Source of the DNA: Candidatus Fermentibacterota bacterium
GTDB taxonomy: Bacteria; JAFGKV01
DNA length: 33,766 nt
Direction of reading: 5' to 3'
Assembly: GCA_030620115.1 (NCBI GenBank)
Contig: JAUXFG010000030.1
Coordinates: 1-33,766, forward strand
Below the pieces are notes generated by a model, which searched no databases, had not been told where the DNA came from, and was given only the letters and a program-made list of their open reading frames with translations. The position numbers and the translations under genes were made by a program. Every line of letters begins with the position of its first letter. Position 1 is the stretch's first letter. Below are positions 26,786 to 33,766 of the stretch, one piece after another.

Positions 26786-27550
26786 TCAATCCGCAATAGG
26801 CTCCCGCGTCGTTCGAGTGCCCAGAAAGGCAAGAGCTTCAGCGAATTCGTCGATATTTACGTCCGTTGCCTTGCACGGCCCGTGCCTTTGGATGTTCGGC
26901 ACTCCCAGAATCGACGGTATCTTCCCGCTTACTTCTATCATGCCACTGACCAGATCTCGCTCACATGCCACTGCGAGGATAGCATCAGGCTGCAGTTCGG
27001 CTACTTCCTTGCGAGCCCGACTTCCTCCGCCAACCACGCGGACAGTACAGTCGTAATGCCGGAGGATATCATCCATCTTCGCCTTAACTCCCGATTCGAG
27101 GCAGTGAGGAAGAAGCACCAGCAGCCTCGCATGGGATGCACGTTCATCCCATGCACGAACAAGCCCGTTCTGCATATGAAGGAATGAATGCTCCAATCCC
27201 TTTGGCCCCAGCCGAAAAAGACGCGCCATCAGTCGCGCCCCCGGCAGGAATGCACAGTTAATCCTGCCGACCAAGGCCAATGAAAGTGGCAAAACCTTTC
27301 TGCCGGTGAGTGATGATACACCCATGAGCAGGACGAATACGAGAGGCAGACACCCAAGGAGTACTCCTCCAAAAACGACAAGCCTTCCCGTCCCCCCCGT
27401 CAATTCGGGAACATGGCGACCAAGCAGCAGGGCGGCACCCGCAATGGCCCCTCCTATCACCATGGCCACACCAAGACTCGAAACAAGGAACGGAGAGGAA
27501 CCAGCTCGTGGTGAACAGCTCTCCATCGGTTGATCATTCGTTCCGGTCAT
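26786..27550 (-). CDS. DUF116 domain-containing membrane protein
   Basis: LLVLLPHCLESGVKAKM, VGGGSRARKEVAELQPDAILAVACERDLVSGMIEVSGKIPSILGVPNIQRHGPCKATDVNIDE; two N-terminal TMs. Confidence 0.85.
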   Translation of the reverse strand: MTGTNDQPMESCSPRAGSSPFLVSSLGVAMVIGGAIAGAALLLGRHVPELTGGTGRLVVFGGVLLGCLPLVFVLLMGVSSLTGRKVLPLSLALVGRINCAFLPGARLMARLFRLGPKGLEHSFLHMQNGLVRAWDERASHARLLVLLPHCLESGVKAKMDDILRHYDCTVRVVGGGSRARKEVAELQPDAILAVACERDLVSGMIEVSGKIPSILGVPNIQRHGPCKATDVNIDEFAEALAFLGTRTTREPIAD

Positions 27551-27819
27551 TGCCTAACTCAACTCATGGTGGCGCGTTATATCATTCCCACGAACTCGCA
27601 CGGAACCGAGCCGCCGTTTAGCGACGGGAGGACAAAAGACAGTGGACAGAGGACAGCCCTCCCCTCCGAGACGACCGAAGGTCGCGTATCATCCCGCAAT
27701 CGTATCCCAATCTCCTATCCCAATCTGAGTAATCTGTGGTTACGTCTTTGCGTGAGGCTCCCTATCTTCTGACTTTATCAATCCGCCAGCCGGCGGATAA
27801 ACTCGCACCCACTAAGGGG

Positions 27820-29493
27820 CTAGCCGAGTTCTGAGGCCATCTTCTTCTTCAGACGCTCAATATCCTCTCTCACCACCGCAATCAGGGCGTTGGCTCGTGC
27901 CTTTGTCTCCTCCGCCCATTGTGTGTCGGTTATGCCGGGGAGATTGATAAGTACATTGAGATACGCCCCTTCGGCTCCCGCAGCCGCCATCAGACCGCCG
28001 ACTCCCGCGTCAGATAGGCTGTTCGGATTCCCTCGTTCGGCCATCTGCTCAGCAAGCTTCAAGACGCGGTGGGATTTCTCCAGCACTCCGAGAGGGATCA
28101 ATGTTGCCTCTTTGTTGGCCTGCTGCACTGCTTCTGCCTTCCGGGCCTTTTCTTCCGGAGTTCGCGCCTTGGTTCGGGACGCCGCCATGACTGCATTGAA
28201 GGCCTTGGTGTCTTCATCCAGGTCAATAAGCAGGGAATCCTTGAGTTCCTGAGCCCTGATCCCAAGATCTTCCATCTCAGCGAATCGATCCTCGAAGCCC
28301 TTCTTGGTGGTGGTCAGTGCGCCTACCATGGAGATGAGCCCCGCGCCAAGCCCCCCGGCCAGAGCGGCAACGGTCCCCCCGCCGGGTGCGGGGGAATCCA
28401 CGGACACCTCGTCCGCGAAATCATTCACCTTGAGATCAGCCAGACGCAGGCCTTCGGGCTCGATGAGGTATTCGATCACCTTCTCTTCAGGCTTGAAAGG
28501 AGTAATCTCATTGAGTCCAAGGCTCATGACCGCATTGTGCATCAGCTCCTTCTCCGGCACGCCGATGGTCTTCCCCTGTTTCGCAAGATAGTGCCGCCCC
28601 GCAACGAGCACTGCCTCGCGCGGAATGAGGCCGACCAGCTCGCTACCCGTCGCTCGAAGCCCAAGGTCCTGAGCCTGACGGCAGACTTCATCAAACGCGA
28701 CATGCACCGGAGTTACATTGTAGTTGAGCAGATTCATGGAGATTTGCGCGCAACCATACTCGTCAATGTACCATCCGACTCCCCTCACCGCCTTCAGTGT
28801 GCCGGGGATCTTGATCGCCTTTCCATTTTCGTCGCGGACTATCTTGCCATTCTCGTCACGCTTTGCCCGGCCTGTCTCCCTTATTTTCAACGCAATCTGA
28901 TGTGCCAGTTTCGGGTCTCTTGTGTTGAGATTGATGTTGTAGGCAATAAGGAACTCACGTACACCAATCACCGTGGCCCCCGACTTGGCACTGAAGACTG
29001 CGGGGCCGAAATCCGGTTTCCACTCCTCGTCCTGAAGCTTCGCCGCGAGCCCCTCATATTCGCCCTTTCGTATCTGGGCAAGGCTGTTGCGCTCTGGACG
29101 GGTTGCCGCCGCTTCATAGAGATATACAGGAATCCCCAGCTCCTCCCCAACGCGCCGGCCGAGTCTTCTCGCGAGATCGATACACTCATCGATGGTCATG
29201 TCCGACACAGGCACAAATGGGCACACGTCCGTGGCCCCCATCCTTGCATGTGCGCCTTGATGGGTCGACATGTCGATGAGCTCAGAGGCCCGCGCAATGG
29301 CTCTGAACGCCGCCTCGAGCACAGGCTCCGGGGGCCCTACCATCGTGACTACCGTGCGATTTGTGGCGGCTCCGGGATCAACATCGAGCAGGCGTACGCC
29401 CTCCACCGCCGCGATCTCCCCGGTAATGCTATCGATAAGGTCCTTGTTTCTTCCTTCACTGAAATTAGGAACGCATTCAACAAGTTTCCCCAT
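27820..29493 (-). CDS. ftcD: Bifunctional glutamate formimidoyltransferase / formimidotetrahydrofolate cyclodeaminase
   Basis: Start set at MGKLVECVPNFSEGRNKD; HQGAHARMGATDVCPFVP; cyclodeaminase VSVDSPAPGGGTVAALAGGLGAGLISMV. Confidence 0.93.
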   Translation of the reverse strand: MGKLVECVPNFSEGRNKDLIDSITGEIAAVEGVRLLDVDPGAATNRTVVTMVGPPEPVLEAAFRAIARASELIDMSTHQGAHARMGATDVCPFVPVSDMTIDECIDLARRLGRRVGEELGIPVYLYEAAATRPERNSLAQIRKGEYEGLAAKLQDEEWKPDFGPAVFSAKSGATVIGVREFLIAYNINLNTRDPKLAHQIALKIRETGRAKRDENGKIVRDENGKAIKIPGTLKAVRGVGWYIDEYGCAQISMNLLNYNVTPVHVAFDEVCRQAQDLGLRATGSELVGLIPREAVLVAGRHYLAKQGKTIGVPEKELMHNAVMSLGLNEITPFKPEEKVIEYLIEPEGLRLADLKVNDFADEVSVDSPAPGGGTVAALAGGLGAGLISMVGALTTTKKGFEDRFAEMEDLGIRAQELKDSLLIDLDEDTKAFNAVMAASRTKARTPEEKARKAEAVQQANKEATLIPLGVLEKSHRVLKLAEQMAERGNPNSLSDAGVGGLMAAAGAEGAYLNVLINLPGITDTQWAEETKARANALIAVVREDIERLKKKMASELG

Positions 29494-29722
29494 ACCCTCG
29501 CTCCTCCCTGTACAACTTGAGGGGTATCCTACTCTTCCGGGACTGGAATGCCCCGTGTCCGGCTTCAATATGAACGGCGCATCACTCCGCCATTTCATCA
29601 TTCCAAAAGCCCAATTGCATAGCAAAACGAAGCTATGTAGACAAATGGGATTCTATCCATTGTGATGCGGATAGTGAGACGCCTAGCGACCGAAGGGGAC
29701 GCCTACAGGCGTGGCACAAACA

Positions 29723-30130
29723 CTACGATTGATCGACGTGGTGCTCGGCAGCGAGAAGTTCCCGCACCGACTTCCTCAATTTGCCCGGGGTGATAGGTTT
29801 CTCGATGATCATCTCCGCACCTATCTCTCTCAAAAGCGCAGTCTCGGGCTCATCGGGATACCCGGTCAAAACAAGCACACGGGTCTTCTCGAGCCTCGTA
29901 TTGGTCCTGATGTTGCAATAGACATCGTACCCCGACACGATCGGCAAACGTACGTCGAGTATCACTAGATCCGGGGTAGCACTCTCCAATATGTCCAGAG
30001 CCTGTTTCCCATCGCAAGCAACTCTTGTATCATAATCTTTCGATAGTGTGGTTTCCAAGAATGATGCCACATTCGGATCATCCTCTACAATCATCAACAG
30101 AGCTTTGGACACCACAAGCCTCCCCACCAA
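29723..30130 (-). CDS. Single-domain response regulator (CheY-like receiver)
   Basis: LLMIVEDDPNVASFLETTL, PDLVILDVRLPIVSGYDVY, VLVLTGYPDEPET, IIEKPITPGKL. Confidence 0.92.
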   Translation of the reverse strand: MVGRLVVSKALLMIVEDDPNVASFLETTLSKDYDTRVACDGKQALDILESATPDLVILDVRLPIVSGYDVYCNIRTNTRLEKTRVLVLTGYPDEPETALLREIGAEMIIEKPITPGKLRKSVRELLAAEHHVDQS

Positions 30131-30138
30131 AACGTTCG

Positions 30139-30194
30139 CGCAGAAATAACTTCATCCCGCGCAGTACGCGGAACTCAATGCAGCTTATTCTTGT
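30139..30194. repeat. Short element carrying both IS-end-like termini (GCAGAAATAACTTCAT...GCTTATTCTTGTAC)
   Basis: Left matches IS right end (GCGCAGAAATAACTTCA); right, reverse complemented, GTACAAGAATAAGCT matches IS left end (ACACAAGAATAAACT). Confidence 0.6.
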
Positions 30195-30237
30195 ACAACC
30201 CCAAGGGCTCGCCTGATTCAGGCTACACGCCAAGATA

Positions 30238-31611
30238 CTACGCATCTCCCCTGCCCACAACCCCGCCCTCGAGCCGCCATCTCCATGCCAACACCCACGC
30301 CGCCAAGGCGAAAAAAAACGAGAGTATCGCCGCATGAATCCCTTTGCCGCCTAGAGCCGAAATTACCGTGGGTCGAAATCGGCCGGCCCGGAGCCATGGC
30401 AGGACTTGATCGAACCATGGAAACAAAAAATCCTCAGGCGTTTCGGGTTCGATCAACACAAAACCCAATTGGAACAATGTGGAGAGAACCCCCAGGATCA
30501 CAAGTGTGATTTTCCACGGACCGCGCAGGCCAGCCATGGCCACTGCCATGAATGGGAGCGCCGGTATGAGATGCCTCATGCCGCAACTTGCACCGCCCCA
30601 CCACATGATGAATCCACTGAAGACCACGACATAAGCCACAGGAATGACCGCCAGGAAAAAACGATCTCGCCGGGCGCTCCCCCCCGAGCACAGCCCGAAG
30701 ATCCAGAGGACCAGCCATGGGGAAAGAAGCAGGAGACCCCTATAGCGGCCCAGAAGCATGGAGATCATGACAGACAACGACGGCCAAGAAAAACCTGAGA
30801 CACCAGTGTCCACCACTTGCTGGAAGGCAGCATCTTCGAAACCTGTGTATCCAGTCGCCATGGGCGTGCCGAAGGAGGCAAGATTGTACACAGCGAGAAC
30901 GACTCCCGCAGGAAACATGCCAAGGAGGAATCGAACGCCATTCCGGATATCCTGGAAAGAAAGCGCCACGAGCAAGACAATACCCACCAGTGCTGCGGGG
31001 TATTCAACCAGTGCTCCAAGGCCCGCCAGGAGACCCGCGGTGAAAGGTTTCGGCCTTAACGCGGGCTTCTCACCAATTCCGTAGCGGACATGGGATTGGT
31101 GGGAAGTCCTGACTAATCGCCACGCGAGAAACACCAGAAAGGCAGCCGTCACATGCCCGTACAGGATGGTCGCATAGGGGAAGATGGGCGTGGCCAGGGC
31201 GCAACCCGCGGCAACCACGGCTGCGGACGGCTGCGCCTTACCAGCCGTCCAGACAAGCAGGGCGAGAAGCATCCCCGGCAGCGACACGATCAAGATCCTG
31301 CCTATATATCGTTTGATCAGTTCCGCTCGTGTTTCTCCCGGCGGGACTACCCGATCCATGATCCATACCAGTGGCGCGCAGAGCAAACCAATGCCGGGAG
31401 CCTTGGCGCTGTACAGATGGCCCTCCCGGTTGGATACATCCCTGCTGTGCTCGATGAAGTCCTCAACGTGGGTCGTCCCCTGTCGCGCCAAAGCCAACGC
31501 CAAAGCCCATCGGCTCTCCACATTCCAACTGGGGGCAATGCTCAGGAAGAGCGCATAGAGAAGAAAAATCATCACCGCGAAAAGCGTGCGGCGGCTATCC
31601 GGGATAACCAT
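30238..31611 (-). CDS. Polytopic membrane protein (GT39-like / glycosyltransferase-associated)
   Basis: Many TMs; GHLYSAKAPGIGLLCAPLVWIMD; abuts the next GT39-like gene. Confidence 0.65.
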   Translation of the reverse strand: MVIPDSRRTLFAVMIFLLYALFLSIAPSWNVESRWALALALARQGTTHVEDFIEHSRDVSNREGHLYSAKAPGIGLLCAPLVWIMDRVVPPGETRAELIKRYIGRILIVSLPGMLLALLVWTAGKAQPSAAVVAAGCALATPIFPYATILYGHVTAAFLVFLAWRLVRTSHQSHVRYGIGEKPALRPKPFTAGLLAGLGALVEYPAALVGIVLLVALSFQDIRNGVRFLLGMFPAGVVLAVYNLASFGTPMATGYTGFEDAAFQQVVDTGVSGFSWPSLSVMISMLLGRYRGLLLLSPWLVLWIFGLCSGGSARRDRFFLAVIPVAYVVVFSGFIMWWGGASCGMRHLIPALPFMAVAMAGLRGPWKITLVILGVLSTLFQLGFVLIEPETPEDFLFPWFDQVLPWLRAGRFRPTVISALGGKGIHAAILSFFFALAAWVLAWRWRLEGGVVGRGDA

Positions 31612-33083
31612 TATTCCTTCCTCAAGAGGATCTGATATCCTCCTATCCTCTCAATCGAAGAGTAATCTGTTTCTACGATCTCCCACAGCCGCGGGAATTG
31701 CCGAAGCTGCGCTTCCGAATCTACTGGTTCCACAGGATTGGAGTCTCCAGATACTATGACCAGCACATCCGGAGGCCGCTCCTGAAATCCCGCCAGGAAA
31801 TCGTTTCTGTTCCGTGCACGCAGTTCCTTGGCCACAGGGCCGCGTCCCAAAAACGTGAGAGGAAAATCCACCACATATTTCAATGGGCAGGGCTTCTTGC
31901 ACAGATAATTTATGCCAGGCTCGAAGCCCCATACCAGCAGAGACCTCCCCGGAAGCGATCGAAGCGCTGCTGCCGCATGGTGCTGCTCCAGAGCGGAGAA
32001 ATCACTCCCGGCACTCTTATCGCCAAATTGAACAAGGTATTCGCTTTCGGTGAGCCTGCCGGCAATGCGCTTGAGCCCAATACTGATCTCGTGGAGGGCG
32101 GGGAACCACGTCCGCGAGATCATGGATGGCTGCAGCACAGCCGGGAAGAGAAGAAACAAGATGACCACAACCTGTATTCTCCGATGAGCTTCAAGTACTC
32201 GGACAGCACCCATGCCGAATAGCCCACAGACAGGCAAGAGCACAGGAATCCAATGATACGAGAACAGCTTCCCCTGCAAGCCGACTGCCCCCAGAGCCAG
32301 AACAAGCCAGAGAACGAGTGCTCTGCTCTTGCGCCATCCGAACACCACGGCCACGATTCCCAGAACTATGGCGGGATAGATACCCACGAGCCATTGACCC
32401 AGCGCCCGCACGAAGCGGACACCCAGTGAGACGTCCCAACGCGTACCGCCATACCCCACATTGAAGATAATAAGGTCATTCACCACCGACTTCACACCGC
32501 CAACAAGGAAGTATGGGAGCAGGAAGATCAGAGCCGCCGAAGACAGACCGCAAAAAAGCGGCCTGCATGCTCCTTTGCGCCAAATGAATGGCAGGAACAA
32601 CACGCCAATGGGTTTTGTGAGAATCGCCCCACCCAAGAGAAGCCCGGCCCATACGGCTCGCTTGCGATCTGCACACCAGACAGACAACACGAGCAACAGG
32701 TTGAGGAGCTGTTCTGCTTGGCCCATATCCCAGAAGCGATGCAGGAGTACCGCCCCTATTCCATAGGCGCACGCAGCAATCCTCCCTGCTCTCCTGCCAA
32801 TGATCTTCGAAAGCACTACTGCCGTCGCTCCGATGAGCACCCCGTTGCCCAGGGCCACCGGTATCTTCCCACCTCCTGTGATCAACTCGAGGAACGCGTA
32901 CCACCAAAATATGCCGGGGAAGGTATTTGCCCAGAACGTTGCATAGGGCAGTTCTCCTGAGAGTATCCGCCACCCACCGTACGCGAAGTAACCCTGATCC
33001 CTGCCAAGTGGCTCAAGTACAAAAGGAAACGACAGAAATACAGGGAGAAGGAATAGAGGGGGCCATGTGGAGATTCTCTTCAT
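31611..33083 (-). CDS. GT39/ArnT-like membrane glycosyltransferase
   Basis: LGRDQGYFAYGGWRILSGELPYATFWANTFPGIFWWYAFLELI; polytopic; start set at MKRISTWPPLF. Confidence 0.8.
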   Translation of the reverse strand: MKRISTWPPLFLLPVFLSFPFVLEPLGRDQGYFAYGGWRILSGELPYATFWANTFPGIFWWYAFLELITGGGKIPVALGNGVLIGATAVVLSKIIGRRAGRIAACAYGIGAVLLHRFWDMGQAEQLLNLLLVLSVWCADRKRAVWAGLLLGGAILTKPIGVLFLPFIWRKGACRPLFCGLSSAALIFLLPYFLVGGVKSVVNDLIIFNVGYGGTRWDVSLGVRFVRALGQWLVGIYPAIVLGIVAVVFGWRKSRALVLWLVLALGAVGLQGKLFSYHWIPVLLPVCGLFGMGAVRVLEAHRRIQVVVILFLLFPAVLQPSMISRTWFPALHEISIGLKRIAGRLTESEYLVQFGDKSAGSDFSALEQHHAAAALRSLPGRSLLVWGFEPGINYLCKKPCPLKYVVDFPLTFLGRGPVAKELRARNRNDFLAGFQERPPDVLVIVSGDSNPVEPVDSEAQLRQFPRLWEIVETDYSSIERIGGYQILLRKE

Positions 33084-33098
33084 CGTGGTCACTGGAAC

Positions 33099-33200
33099 CC
33101 TAGCGAAGCTGCGCCTCAACCCGACGAGTGATGATGCCGTGGCGCATTGATTGAGACGCAGCGATACTGGTTGCTGGTCGCTGGATACTGGATGGAATCA
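33099..33200. repeat. ~90-bp repeat, inverted copy of 9022-9114
   Basis: ctagcgaagctgcgcctcaacccgacgagtgatgatgccgtggcgcattgattgagacgcagcgatactggttgctggtcgctggatactggatgg. Confidence 0.85.
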
Positions 33201-33670
33201 TAAAGCAGCCATAGGCCGCAACCCAATAGACGGATGAATATCGTTTAGCACTTGTACATCGTTCATGCCGCGAAGCTATGTTGACAGCTGCTTTATCACA
33301 ATCGCCGGCGGCGATTGGACGAGGTAATGTGGCTCTCCTGCCGTCGGTCGCAAACCCGATGCCGTGAATCCGAGCCAATCCACCGACTCTGCCGGTGAGA
33401 ATCGACAAGGATAGAGAAGAACGAATACGGGTATGGTTCATGATAGCCGCATCTGTTGAGAAGATAGGTAAAGTGCAGTGCCATGAAATCCAAAAGAAGG
33501 ATGCTCCGATACGGGGCCTCTTCAACCCTTTCCCCGCTTGCGAAGCAAGCCGGAGAATCTTCCGCAAAACCAGCACTCGTGCATGCATGGAGCACCCCAC
33601 TTTTCAACAAGTGCACGTTTCTGACAGAGAATGACAGCGGAAGATTCTAAGTTGTTCCGTTCTCGTTCCA

Positions 33671-33703
33671 ACATCAAGCATCCAGAAACCAGCATCCAGC
33701 ATC
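33671..33703. repeat. Short heptamer array (CCAGCAT)n-like
   Basis: ccagaaa-ccagcat-ccagcat; same unit family as ccagtga-ccagcaa-ccagtat inside 9022-9114. Confidence 0.5.
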
Positions 33704-33766
33704 ACCTCGCAGCTAACCCACATATGTCGTTGCAAAACTTGACTCGTTTGTGAAGTTTCCAACCTA

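Noticed and set aside
28820-28875. Small tandem repeat RDENGK x2 inside FtcD
   Set aside because: Minor in-frame loop duplication; not evidence of a separate feature.
28069-29520. 483-aa plus-strand ORF
   Set aside because: Antisense shadow of ftcD, which has clear family motifs across its length.
29723-30130. Two-component system
   Set aside because: Only a lone receiver domain; no histidine kinase gene in the window.

Overview
33.8-kb, fairly GC-rich bacterial (MAG-like) window with no rRNA, tRNA or CRISPR array that I could recognise. Left to right: (i) a minus-strand operon of sigma factor, anti-sigma/DUF4384-like protein and a caspase-like protease fused to surface repeats and a probable beta-barrel; (ii) DUF2089 and SHOCT-like regulators; (iii) a CysD-like PAPS-reductase-family protein with extra cysteines; (iv) a beta-helix surface protein; (v) a B12/radical-SAM gene truncated at its first cluster cysteine; (vi) an ISAzo13-family insertion sequence whose transposase is split by an A8 slippery site; (vii) an envelope glycolipid-like cluster (DUF362, flippase-like, GT9, LPLAT, B12-radical SAM, GT2-phosphoglycosyltransferase fusion, AMP-ligase-chorismate mutase fusion, DAHP synthase) with convergent aroB and a tandem-NYN protein; (viii) DUF116, FtcD, a response regulator and two polytopic GT39-like membrane proteins. 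Intergenic DNA is rich in small dispersed inverted-repeat elements, some resembling the IS ends. Best leads: the ligase-CM fusion beside aroF in a cluster whose enzymes carry altered catalytic motifs, the caspase-barrel operon, the NYN-aroB coupling, and the frameshifted IS with candidate miniature derivatives. All family calls come from reading motifs by eye; no searches were run.
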